64,000 nt of DNA from Impatiens glandulifera (lineage: Eukaryota > Streptophyta > Magnoliopsida > Ericales > Balsaminaceae). Within the stretch, counting starts at the first letter, position 1, and each line of letters starts with the position of its first letter. The notes below the pieces were generated by a model. That model was not told the origin of the DNA. It did no database searches and worked only from the letters and a program-made list of their open reading frames with translations. The DNA lies in contig NC_061864.1 of assembly GCF_907164915.1 (NCBI RefSeq), positions 11,415,889 to 11,479,888 on the forward strand, read 5' to 3'. Shown in pieces: positions 1 through 10,037 of the stretch. Made by a program: the position numbers and the translations under genes.

Positions 1-573
1 GAAGAATGTTTCTTCCGCAAGATCCAGTCGTCCACCTCGTCCCCTCCACGATTACTGAACGACCGCTGTTCTTATTTATTTGTATTTTCCAACTGCTGCT
101 TGCATTTGTAGTCTTTCTTCATCATCATCTTAATTCTTAATTTGTTTGGCAGATCGCGGAGCTACATTTTGTCTGTAGTAGGAGGTAAAGTAAAATCTGA
201 TGAGGAATACTAGTAGTACAGGATCAGATAATGAATGCTGTGTGATTATTGAAGCTACAAAATATATATACAAGTTTAACGAATTTGCATGTCTGTTTGC
301 TGCTCATATGATCATGTTTCTTGCTTGCTACATCGATCTGATTCTAGATGTCTATATCTATCACTAATTAATGTTGATTTACATACATGTTTCAGAAACG
401 CTTTATCTAGATTTAACATTTTCAGCGATCATGCTGTATATATGGCGTTGGTTTGACTGACTGACTGGCTGGCTGTGAAATGAATTGAATTACTATTTAA
501 GTTCTCTCTCTTTGTTTTGTGATTCTTATCGATATGTTTCATGATCGATCTGTATATATGATTTTGCAGTGAA
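1..573 (+). promoter_or_regulatory. 5' leader region of the IQD gene with probable 5' UTR introns
   Basis: No protein-coding exon is visible before 574. A possible short untranslated exon lies at about 153-184, preceded by a TTGGCAG acceptor and followed by GTAAAG. A clear acceptor (ATTTTGCAG, ending at 569) sits four bases before the IQD start codon, so the leader is almost certainly spliced. The first 60 bases are relatively GC-rich and may be 5' UTR. The true transcription start may lie left of the window. Confidence 0.45.
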
Positions 574-2459
574 ATGGGAAGGAAAGGGAGATGGTTATCT
601 GCGGTGAAGAAAGTTCTTACTCATGAATCAAAAGAAAAGAAAGATAATAATAATAATAAGGTGCATGCATGATTGATTGATTAGTTTGTTCATGTATAAT
701 CTACATTTTGATTTCATGTGAGAATTTCATAACAAATTATTAGTCCTTGTTCAATACTCTGTTGTTTTCCTTCAGAAAAGGAACAGACCAAAGAGGAAAT
801 GGTTTCGGAAACACAAAACTCCAGATGCAGGCCCTCTTCCTCCTCCTGCAACTCCTCCTGTGACAGCTGAACCATCATCATCATCATCACCCATACCTGC
901 TGCTGCTGCTGCAGCCGCCTTAATAGTGGAGGAAAAATCGCAAGAGATCCAACATGAACAACCGTATTCCATGGCAATTTCCACAGCAGTTGCAACAGAG
1001 GCGGCTGTTGCCCAGGCTGTTGCAGTCGCCGAGGCTGCAGCAGAAGTTGTCCGGTTGGCAACCATGGTGAGATATTTTGACAAACCTAAGAAAGAAGAGA
1101 TTGCAGCTACAAAGATTCAGACTGCCTACAGAGGATACTTGGTAAATATTTGTACATTTTATAACCTTATTTTCTCAGTTTAATTAATTAACATTGGTTT
1201 ATAATGTATAATACTAATTAATAGGCAAGGAGGACATTACAGGCATTGAAAGGTCTAGTGAGGTTGAAATCAATGATACAGGGTGAATCAGCCCAGCGCC
1301 AAGCCACGTCTACATTACAGAGCATGCAGACTTTGGCTCGCGTCCAGTCCCAAATTCGATCCAGAAGACTCAAAATTACAGAGGCTAACCAGGCCTTGCA
1401 GAAACACATCCAACAAAAACGTGACAAAGAGCTGCTCAACTTTAGGGCTTCTGTAAGTTCCCTTTTTCACGTTAATGCATATTGCATTGTGGGGTTTAGG
1501 GTTTATAATAATATTAAGGAACAAACAATAATGTTAGACGGGAGAAGATTGGGATCATAGCACTCAGTCAAAGGAGCACATTGAAGCAAACCTACAGAGC
1601 AAACAGGAAGCAGCCATAAGAAGGGAAAGGGCACTGGCTTATGCATACACTCATCAGGTATTTTAGGACTCTTTTTTCTTATTTATTTATAAGAAAATAA
1701 GTGTAATATACATTATGAATATTACAACAGCAAAAGTGGAGGAGTGGTTTAGATTCTGGGAAGTCAGAATTAGTAATAGACACAAAGAATCCAAACTGGG
1801 GATGGAGCTGGCTAGAGAGATGGATGGCATCAAGGCCATGGGAAATCAAGAGCACAACTGGAACAGAATCAGATGTAGCTTCTCCGAAAATGTCGGTGGT
1901 GGTCCACCACCAAGAAGTTAGTAGTAGGAAAGGCTTCAATAACAATAATAATAATAATAACAGTAATGATTCACCTGGCAAAAAGATTGTTATTAATAAG
2001 CCATCCAACAGTAGCAGCAATCGAAAATTAGCTTCTGTTAAAACATCTTCAAAGGAAAGACGGTCATCAGTTGCATCTACTACTAGAACAACAGCATTGG
2101 CAGGTGTTGGGGAATTTGATACGAAAAGCTCAGTTAGTTTCCAATCGGAAAAGTGTAGGAGAAGGCAGAGCGTATGTGGATCTTCTTCAGAAAGAGATGA
2201 TAACGATAGCTTGGTAAGTTCTGTGTCGTCCTCAATTCCAAGTTACATGGGTACCACACAGTCTGCTAGGGCTCGGTCTAAAATGCCAATGAGCCCATTG
2301 GGAAATGCAACAACCACCTCACCAGGAGGAGGAAGGAAACGTGTCTCTTTCCATTCATCATCAACCCCAACCCAAACCCAGGTTGGACAACAAAGAAGGC
2401 ACTCTCTGGGCTCCCCTAAGCTTGAACACAGTTCCATAAACCACATCAATGTGCATTAA
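574..2459 (+). CDS. IQD: IQ67-domain (IQD) calmodulin-binding protein, 509 aa
   Basis: Five coding exons join in frame: 574-660, 776-1141, 1225-1452, 1538-1657 and 1731-2459. The basic N-terminus MGRKGRWLSAVKKVL is the usual IQD start. The IQ67 region (about residues 130-198) contains EEIAATKIQTAYRGYLARR, a full IQ motif interrupted by a phase-0 intron, the position conserved in the family, followed by a basic helix rich in RVQSQIRSRR-type residues. The last exon carries the Trp-rich block NWGWSWLERWMASRPWE (about 290-306) and a DUF4005-like SYMGTTQSARARS (about 438-450). IQD proteins bind calmodulin and act as scaffolds on microtubules, at the plasma membrane or in the nucleus; the Arg/Lys-rich, Ser-rich tail fits this. 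An Asn run near residue 340 is encoded by an AAT microsatellite. The gene is convergent with the next one. Family assignment is certain; the exact subfamily member is not. Confidence 0.95.
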
Positions 2460-3383
2460 TGAAGAAGATATAGAAGAGTACCGAGTGGATTTGGCTTCAA
2501 TTTGTTTTGTGTTGTTTCTCCTGTTATTTATTATTAGTGTCTCTTATTCTTCTTCCCTTCCCAAGTCCTAACTAACATCATATTCTCTTTTTACATTGTT
2601 GGGGGAGGAGGAGATGAATGATTTCCATATTTCACAATTACTTCATATTTCACAAATACTTCATATTTCTAACGCTATCAAAAATATATCAAATGATTTC
2701 TCAAATTCAAAAAAGTTGGTCTTCCTGTGTTTGTATTTGCTTGTTAAAATAATAAAAATAAAACTAAAGCCGCAATGATCATTGAAAATGAAATTACAAA
2801 AAATCCTCCTATAGCCTAGACTCTCTTCCTTCGTGTTAATCTTCATTCTTTAGAAGTACTAACAGTCATCACTCAAACCTGCAAAATAAAGAGGGACCAA
2901 AATTCAGATGATTTTCTCAAAGATTAACAACAACTAATCATCAATTGTGTCCAACATAGCCTTAAAAGCCAACATCTTTCACATAAAGCAGATGAATGTT
3001 TTGCAAAATTCTAGACATAAATTTTTCATAAACTGCTGATTCTACACATGTTAAGTATTTGCAAAACCTGTCTACACACTTTATTTGAAAATAATGGACT
3101 TCTAATACATACTAGTCAAGTGTGGAACATGTAACATAAGTGTTATTGATTGAACAACATAACCATCAAGCTTGATTGAATGTAAATTTTGTTTTCTTGA
3201 AATACTAACTGCATACTTGAGACAATGAAAAGTAAATTTGACCATTAACTTGATTATTGATGATGTGCATGAAGTAGATAGATACCCCCCTTAATAAAAA
3301 CTATACAAGAATTTAAAAAAAAAATGCAGTTGAAAGTATATAGATCCATGAAGAAAGGTGGAAGAACTTACAAAGTTGCATCG
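2460..3383. other. Convergent intergenic region between the IQD and PDP-like genes
   Basis: Holds the 3' UTR of the upstream gene (T-rich stretch after 2460) and the 3' end of the minus-strand gene. I see no coding region, RNA gene or transposon terminus. Confidence 0.5.
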
Positions 3384-3435
3384 TCTTACCCCTCTAAGTA
3401 CGCAAAGGGTCTTACCCCTCTAAGTACGCAAAGGG
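3384..3435 (-). repeat. Perfect 26-bp tandem duplication over the stop codon of the PDP-like gene
   Basis: The 26-bp unit at 3384-3409 is repeated exactly at 3410-3435. The unit contains the last codons and the stop codon of the minus-strand gene, so the second copy of that coding end now lies in the 3' UTR. The protein sequence is unaffected. Confidence 0.9.
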
Positions 3436-4377
3436 AAGGCTTTGAAAGGGAGTTGTCGGTGCGTAATTGAGCTGATAGTTGACCATCACTGGCCCAAAAA
3501 TGTTAAATGCTCCAGCACTACTGAATGCAACTTCTGCATCAGACCACCTCTTAAACACAACTCTCGCTCGCCACCTCTCTCTATCAACTTCAGTTTCCAG
3601 TTCTTTTAGCGGACCGAATCTCTTAAACATTTTATTTAAACTCGATTCCACAGGGACCATATTACCTTGACAGAAATTCAATACCAGTTCTGTTGGTCCA
3701 TTTTCTACCCTCCTCCAATCATCGTTAGTAACAACGCACCTGCCTGCTGATAGTAGCTCATCAGAACAGTTTTCAAAGCTTCTTTCATCCCTGTAAGAGT
3801 TGATTACTTCATCATATTCAGATACTTCAGGAGAACTCTTTGCAGTATTACATGTTTTTCTCTTTCTTTTACCAGTACATGTACTCTGTCTTCTAGGAAA
3901 ATGAACTGAAATTGAATTGCGAAAACCAGAGAAGAAAGTAGCAATGGAACTTAAGAAGTCATATCCTCCTTTATTAGGTTCTACCGCCACAAGGTGAAGT
4001 AGCGATAATATCTCCGATGCGGATGAAGAATCCATAGGATTCGAATCGGTTTTTTCAATTTTCAAATTGATTTTGCTTTCACCTTCTTCTTCTTCTTCTT
4101 CTTCTTCTAAGTAGTGTTCAATCATGTTTATTGGTTCGAGAATATCCTCCATGGAATATTTATATTCATCCCCCCCATCCTCGGTCTCCCAATTCCACGA
4201 TCCATCTTCATTACTAACTCCATTAATCAGCAATTCAGTACCTACAATTTCCACCATTACCTCTCCAACGTCATCTTCCCTACTCTCGTCATAGACCTCA
4301 CAATTTATTAGGGTTTCATCATATATAGTTACAGCAGTAGGATCTGAAAGTGAGGAGAAATTATCACTCTCGTTCAT
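3412..4377 (-). CDS. PDP-like protein with only the C-terminal conserved region of PWWP-domain proteins, 321 aa
   Basis: Single coding exon. I start at the ATG at 4377 (MNESDNFS) because a CAG acceptor lies between it and the next upstream in-frame ATG (4416), so the upstream codons are probably intronic. The N-terminal half is acidic, with a run of eight Glu (about 91-98) encoded by a GAA microsatellite. A basic GKRKRK cluster mid-protein could be a nuclear localisation signal. Residues 225-321 match the conserved C-terminal block of plant PWWP-domain proteins of the PDP type: ELVLNF, then an RRM-like stretch LNKMFKRFGPLKELETEVDR, ARVVFKR, SDAEVAFSSAG and FGPVMVNYQLNY. Family PDP proteins read histone H3K36 methylation through an N-terminal PWWP domain and work with PRC2; no PWWP domain is present here. 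Function is therefore inferred only from the shared tail. Confidence 0.75.
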   Translation of the reverse strand: MNESDNFSSLSDPTAVTIYDETLINCEVYDESREDDVGEVMVEIVGTELLINGVSNEDGSWNWETEDGGDEYKYSMEDILEPINMIEHYLEEEEEEEEGESKINLKIEKTDSNPMDSSSASEILSLLHLVAVEPNKGGYDFLSSIATFFSGFRNSISVHFPRRQSTCTGKRKRKTCNTAKSSPEVSEYDEVINSYRDERSFENCSDELLSAGRCVVTNDDWRRVENGPTELVLNFCQGNMVPVESSLNKMFKRFGPLKELETEVDRERWRARVVFKRWSDAEVAFSSAGAFNIFGPVMVNYQLNYAPTTPFQSLPFAYLEG

Positions 4378-4596
4378 TTTTCCTTTTTTCACAACGATAT
4401 CTATCTGGGTAATCAATCATACAAACAGGATATCCCATTAGTGCAGGAACAAACACAAAAACTAAACAGCATAATAAAAGAAAAAGATCAATCGGAAATA
4501 TACATATATATAAATCACGCGAGTTTGATATGAACAATAGATAAGATAAAAGAATGATATGATACCTTAGTGGGTGGAAGCCAAGTGAAGGGTTGG

Positions 4597-4614
4597 GATT
4601 AGGGTTAGGGTTTA
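4597..4614 (-). promoter_or_regulatory. Telo-box motif in the leader of the PDP-like gene
   Basis: On the minus strand the sequence reads AAACCCTAACCCTAA, an extended telo-box (AAACCCTAA). Such boxes are common near plant transcription starts and are bound by TRB/Polycomb-linked factors. A second AAACCCTAA occurs at about 4739 on the plus strand. A donor GTATC on the minus strand near 4567 suggests a 5' UTR exon at about 4568-4690 and an intron down to about 4410. Confidence 0.5.
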
Positions 4615-4779
4615 GAGTGAGATTTATAAATCTTTACTTCTTCTTCTTCTTCTTCGTCTTCTTTATAATATAGGGAATCCGTCGGCGCTCCAAAGAACAG
4701 TGGGGTTAAATCTAGGGTTATTTGAATAACCGTTTATTAAACCCTAAACGAACCGGTAACATAGCAAAGGAGTTAATTA

Positions 4780-5342
4780 GCTAATGAACTTTACAGGCAC
4801 AAATTGTGTCCTTTATAAATATTATTGAGAAAATATATCATATAAATATTATTCACTTATTTCTATAATTATGTCAAATATTTTAATTATATTGTGTTTC
4901 CTAAACATTGTAGTATAGGAATTAGAAATAATATTAAAAATGAAATATAATTCTAATTTTATTTTGTTACACTAGAATTATATATATATTTTTTTAATTT
5001 CACTTTTTTAGTTTGAATTTGTAATTTTAATAATTTTTTATATTTTTTTAATAAAAATATTTTATTATATTATCATTTCAATGTTAATATTTAAATTGAT
5101 TAATAAAAATTTAGAAAGTTAATAGGTTAGATTTTTTAAGTTTAAGAAGTTAATGTTTATATTTTGTTTTTCCTTATTGAGAACTTATGAAACTTAATCT
5201 TATGGTAAACTAATATTTTAATACTATGAATAATATATATTTAAATTATTTTTATTATATTTTTTAAAATAAAATTTGTGAATTGTGATTATAAATACAA
5301 CATAATAAATAATTAAATTAAAATTTAATGTTAAATTTTGTG

Positions 5343-5370
<28 letters not shown>
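4780..5370. other. AT-rich intergenic DNA
   Basis: Very AT-rich, with TA dinucleotide runs and no coding potential. I see nothing else in it. Confidence 0.5.
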
Positions 5371-5371
<1 letters not shown>

Positions 5372-5375
<4 letters not shown>

Positions 5376-6240
5376 GATGCTTAATTTTTAAAGTGTCCGG
5401 ATTGTCGGGTCGAGAGTTTCGGTTAATTTGGATATATATGAGAATAAATGGATACTTGGGTCGGATTGTGGGTTGACTCGCCCATAAAATTAAAACGGTT
5501 AAAATAAAATTAAAAATGTTATACGTATGTTTCGAATTACAATTTACAACTTAACAAAAACAAGTACAACTCTTTAATTAACTTAATAACACTTTATATT
5601 TTAAATTTAACACCAAATTAGATTAACGCGAAACATTTTATCAATATAAAAGTTTAACTTTTTAACTAACTAATTTATCTATCTATATATATATATATAT
5701 AATTGATACTTAATAAAAATATTCGGATTGTCGGGTCGAGAATTGTGGTTAATTTGGATATATATATATATATAAGAGTAAATGGATACTTAGGTCGGAT
5801 TGTGAGTTGACCCGCCCATAAAATTAAAACGGTTAAAAATAAAATTAAAAATGTTATATGTATGTTTCGAATTACAACTTAACAAAAACAAGTACAACTC
5901 TTTAACTAATTAGGTTAATAACACTTTATATTTTAAATTTAATACCAAATTAGATGAACGCGAAACATTTTATCAATATACGTTTAACTTTTTAACTAAC
6001 TAATTTATATATATATATATATAATGATGCTTAATTTTTAAAATGTCCGGATTGTCGAGTCGAGAGCTGTGATTAATTTGGATATATATGTGAGAGTAAA
6101 TGAATACTTGAGTCAGATTGTGGGTTGACCCGCCCATAAACTTAAAACGGTTAAAAATAAAATTAAAAATGATATAGGTATGTTTCAAACTTGCAACCTA
6201 ACAAAAACAAGTACAACATTTAACCAAGTGTAATTGTAAT
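5372..6240 (+). repeat. Tandem array of about 325-bp Helitron-like repeat units (2.7 copies)
   Basis: Three units start at about 5372, 5700 and 6022; the third is cut short near 6236. Each begins with a TA-rich stretch followed by a segment resembling GATGCTTAATTTTTAAAG, then a block containing GGATTGTCGGGTCGAGA and GGGTTGACCCGCCCATAAA, then AACCTAACAAAAACAAGTAC. The same unit recurs at 35.05-35.56 kb, so it is a dispersed family. The leading TC-TATATA segment and the 3' hairpin seen in the other cluster suggest derivation from non-autonomous Helitrons. Confidence 0.65.
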
Positions 6241-7210
6241 GTGGTTTGCCGATGAATAATAGGTCGGTATTAATTGAAAATAGTTAAAAAAATATGAATC
6301 AAGTATTTGTTTGATGTGGTCACAATGTTAAATATTAAAAAATATAAATCAAATATTTGATTGATAAAAGTGTAAGATCACAAGATAAGAGATTCATTCG
6401 AAAAAAATATGTGACGAGATATGTGAGAAGATAAATTATTTTACCGAAATGAATAAAACGTGGAATGAAAGTGTTCTATTTTTTATTTTAATATATTATT
6501 CATAATTTATTAAAAATTTAAACATTAAATACATATTAAATTTATTAAATTTATTTTTATTGCACAAAATATCCCTGGTAAGAATTAGAATTCTATTGTT
6601 AATTTATGTGATACAAATAAATAAAAATTACTGGAAATGTTTCAAATAATTGAATAAATATTCATCTTAATAATCTAATTAATAAAGTTTTAACTTTTTT
6701 TCTCTTTCTATTATACACATTTTCTTAATGTTTTTCATAATATTATTCTAATTTAATTTCTTTTTATTTTGATACCAAAGCTTAGGATTGAAAACTTTCA
6801 CAAATTTATTTTTGCATCTCTTAGTTAGTTTTTTTTTTTTTAAATGTCCGGGCCATCTCTTTGTTGTATGAAGAAAAAGGAACTTTGTTTAGTTTTGGTG
6901 GTAGAGTCTCTTACCAAATATATTATTTTATTTTTCCATAGGTTAAAAGCGGAATAACAACTAGGGAGAAAAAATAATGTTTACATTCATCACAAAAAAA
7001 ATATCGATTAAAACAATTGAGATCTATCGAAATATTAGATTTTTTTTGTTAATTTGTTATAAAATTAAAGAAAATGTTAACAACAAAAGAATAAATGAGT
7101 GTTTTGTGTACCAAATAAAATCAATACAGAAATCCAAAGAGAAATATATTATATTATTATGATATTGAGAATTTACATAGTCTTTAGGATTATTTTATAT
7201 ATAAACTTCT

Positions 7211-7212
<2 letters not shown>

Positions 7213-7266
<54 letters not shown>
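7213..7266. repeat. (AT)n microsatellite, 27 units
   Basis: Uninterrupted AT dinucleotide repeat in intergenic DNA. A further TA run lies at 7900-7936. Confidence 0.95.
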
Positions 7267-7272
<6 letters not shown>

Positions 7273-7513
7273 AAACTGTATTAATTAAAATAATAAATTG
7301 TTTGCAACATCTTAAAATAGATATAAAAATATTAGTAATTGAAATACATAAATATATATATATAATAAAGATAAATACTTTTAATTTAAAAGAAGAAGGT
7401 GAGGACATAATTGAAACAAAGTCATTGGTTTAAAACATGTTTATACCTATAAATTCGGTACCTACATTTCAACCTAACCATAAAACTCTATTAAAATTTG
7501 GAATTAGAAATTA

Positions 7514-7658
7514 AATCCCCTCTTCTATCCTAGCGGCAAAAAAGGTGAATACAACCCTAAGTTCCTGGATTCGAGCCCGTCAAGGGGCAAGTTTTGCGCC
7601 TGGTTAAATGATTAAGTGTGTTTGCAAGCTACATACTTAATCATTTACCCCATTTTTT
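7514..7658 (+). mobile_element. Candidate tRNA-derived SINE
   Basis: About 145 bp with a Pol III box A-like TAGCGGCAAAAAAGG (about 7531) and a box B-like GGATTCGAGCCC (about 7568), spaced about 37 bases as in tRNA-headed SINEs. The 3' part contains a perfect 13-bp inverted repeat (TAAATGATTAAGT at 7605-7617 with ACTTAATCATTTA at 7635-7647) and ends in a T run. Flanks are TTAGAAATTA and TTAGAAACTA, a 10-bp target duplication with one mismatch. The box and duplication evidence is direct; family assignment is inference. Confidence 0.6.
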
Positions 7659-7895
7659 TTAGAAACTACAAATATGTTAACTCGTAAAATTTAGAATGAT
7701 GTTCAAGTTTTTAAGAAGAATAAACAAGTAAAAATTTCAATTTAATTTCTGAATTTAAGATTTTTTTTGAAATTTTGAAAAAATTCTTTGAAAAAAATGA
7801 TAATTTTTTTACAATATATTTATTCGTTTTAAAGAGAATCAAACTGGTGACTTTTATTTTTTCATCCATCGAATTTGTAACTTAAAGTTAGTCTA

Positions 7896-7937
<42 letters not shown>

Positions 7938-8205
7938 CCCACCAAAGTAACCCAGAGATAAGAGTCGGTTTAAGAGACCAAAATGTCACAGGTATTTAAA
8001 AGCGCTTTGAGTTTAAGCGGGGACATGGCGGTGCGGTTGTCAGGCTAGTTCTCATTCGTTTAAAATATATATATATATATATTTATAATCAACCCAATTA
8101 CTTGCAACAACAATAATATAATATGAATATATGTTTATAAACCTTATATATATGATAACATTAGTATATGACAAGCTTACCTGCAAATATAACCATCTTC
8201 AAAGG

Positions 8206-8257
8206 TATTAATATTAATATTAATATTAATATTAATATTAATATTATTATTATTATA
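8206..8257. repeat. (ATTAAT)n / (ATT)n microsatellite
   Basis: Hexanucleotide ATTAAT repeated several times, degrading into ATT repeats. Confidence 0.9.
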
Positions 8258-8269
8258 AGTGAGAAAAAG

Positions 8270-9320
8270 TAGTTGTTTCTAGAAATACAAAAGAATATAT
8301 ATAATATAAAGACTATCTCTTTTTCGAACCTTCCACCGTTCCACGTGAAATCGGGCACCCACTCCCTCAAATACTTTATTTTGGTATTCCTTACAAAAAA
8401 AAAAAAAATTACAAGAAACTAAAAAATTGAACAAATCATTTAAAGTTTGAGCTTTAATAACTTTATGTTTTTTTCTTAACAAAATATATCGACCAACTCT
8501 AACCCTTTCTTTTTGTTTGAGAAGAGTTTATTTAACTAAAAATATATTATGTTAAAAATAATAATTAAGTCTATTTCTGTATTCATAATATTAGCGTTGC
8601 TTCAAAATATTAGTGATCAGAATTTAGATTTGAGACTATGTAATGAGAAATTAAAAAAAAAATGTTCAACTCCATAGTATTTTTAAATTAATCAACTTAA
8701 AAGATAAACACGAATTAAAAAATAGAAAATAAATCTAGATCTTGTTCCATTTGAGTTGAACTAAACTCATATAACTAATTTTTTCTCAATTTTTTTTATT
8801 ATATTTACACGCTTAATATATTTGTAATTTTGTAACCAACTAACTTTAATAATTACTTCCAACAAGAAAATTTAAAAATAACCTATTGATTATTATATAA
8901 ATAACAAGTTCTCCTTATAAAATCCATCATGTTTGGATTTGTGAATGTTGAATTCACATATATTTTATGAATAATTAATCCTAACCTTTACATTATTCAA
9001 TTCAATACATACATTTATTACAAAAGTTTTAAAATTTGAGTCGTATTTTAACCATAAATAAAAGTTAAATACTTATATCAAAGTTGAATTCCCTATTCGA
9101 GGTTTCAACCTTTCGAGAATTATTCAAATTTCAAAGTACTAACCTCTTCTCAACTGCAATTAGGGTTTATCTAGAAGCCATCGTCATCATCATCGATGTC
9201 AATTATGATAGATGGAGTCATAGGCGATAATTCTGCATCTCTGATCATCAAACTACTACATATAACTCCGTCTTCATCTCTTCGTTTCATCAGATCTTTT
9301 CCTCTTGCCAATTGGAGATA
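8270..9320 (+). other. Upstream region of the 9.3-kb gene
   Basis: AT-rich, no coding region. The last 150 bases become pyrimidine-rich (ATCATCATCATCGATG, TTCATCTCTTCG), as expected for a 5' UTR. I see no clear TATA box at the expected place. Confidence 0.4.
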
Positions 9321-10037
9321 ATGGAAGAAGATCGGAAGAACATCTTCGAAGATTTCTCTGATCAGGATTTGGAAGACAACGAAGATGTGATTTCTCTATC
9401 CGATTACATCTCTGTACGCGGTAATCTTGAACAGGAAGTTTACTCTTCCACCGATCATAGTCTTTTCAATTTCTTCACCGGTTTAGCGCCGATCTGCGAT
9501 ATCACCGCTAAAAACAACTCAATCGATCTGCAAGAGGACGGATTAATTAGATCCAAGTCACTCTACGAACATACTAATGTCTTCCCGATGGATGCAGAGA
9601 GAGCAATTAAAGAGGCGAACAGAAGGAATCGGTCTGAATCTATGAGGAATCTGAGCTATTATAATAATAATAATAATAATTCAGTGACGAATTCTCAATC
9701 AAAAGTAAACTTCACGGCGATCACGTCTATGTCGGATAAATCAAGAAGGAGGATGTTCATGTTTGGACCGGTGAAGTTCAAACCGGAGATGGATATTGAA
9801 TCGATTCGAAAGCGGCAGAGCCGTCATGGACCAATGCAGATACCTCCGATGCCGCCGGTGGCGGAGGAGAAAGAAGGTAGACGGGAATTGACAGTTAAGT
9901 GCGGCAAAGACTCGGTGGGGAAAGGCGGTATGGCGGCGGCGCGTGCAGCGCGTGCAGCAAGTTCGTTATCACATAGGTCCAAATTTACCCTAACGCTGGC
10001 TCGGTCGCTGGGTTGCATTTCTACAAAAGTGCTCTAG
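9321..10037 (+). CDS. Uncharacterised plant protein, intronless, 238 aa
   Basis: Starts at the first ATG of the frame (MEEDRKNIFEDFSDQDLED). The N-terminus is acidic and the rest basic and Ser/Arg-rich. A central segment runs RRRMFMFGPVKFKPEMDIES, followed by IRKRQSRHGP and a Pro-rich PPMPPV; a six-Asn run sits near residue 117, encoded by an AAT microsatellite. No signal peptide or transmembrane segment is seen. The FGPVKFKPEM-type segment reminds me of plant proteins annotated as membrane-associated kinase regulator-like, but I cannot confirm this and assign no function. GC content is clearly above its surroundings and the frame is open end to end, which supports a real gene. Confidence 0.75.
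   Translation: MEEDRKNIFEDFSDQDLEDNEDVISLSDYISVRGNLEQEVYSSTDHSLFNFFTGLAPICDITAKNNSIDLQEDGLIRSKSLYEHTNVFPMDAERAIKEANRRNRSESMRNLSYYNNNNNNSVTNSQSKVNFTAITSMSDKSRRRMFMFGPVKFKPEMDIESIRKRQSRHGPMQIPPMPPVAEEKEGRRELTVKCGKDSVGKGGMAAARAARAASSLSHRSKFTLTLARSLGCISTKVL

Noticed and set aside
860..1083. Open frames on the minus strand opposite IQD exon 2
   Set aside because: Shadows of the Ala/Ser-rich coding exon; no splice or start support.
7099..7408. Small frames over the (AT)n tract
   Set aside because: Made of Ile-Tyr repeats from the microsatellite.
8001..8020. Exact 20-bp inverted match between 8001-8020 and 34002-34021
   Set aside because: The match (AGCGCTTTGAGTTTAAGCGG) stops at both ends without extension, so it is not enough to define an element, though both may be fragments of one old repeat.
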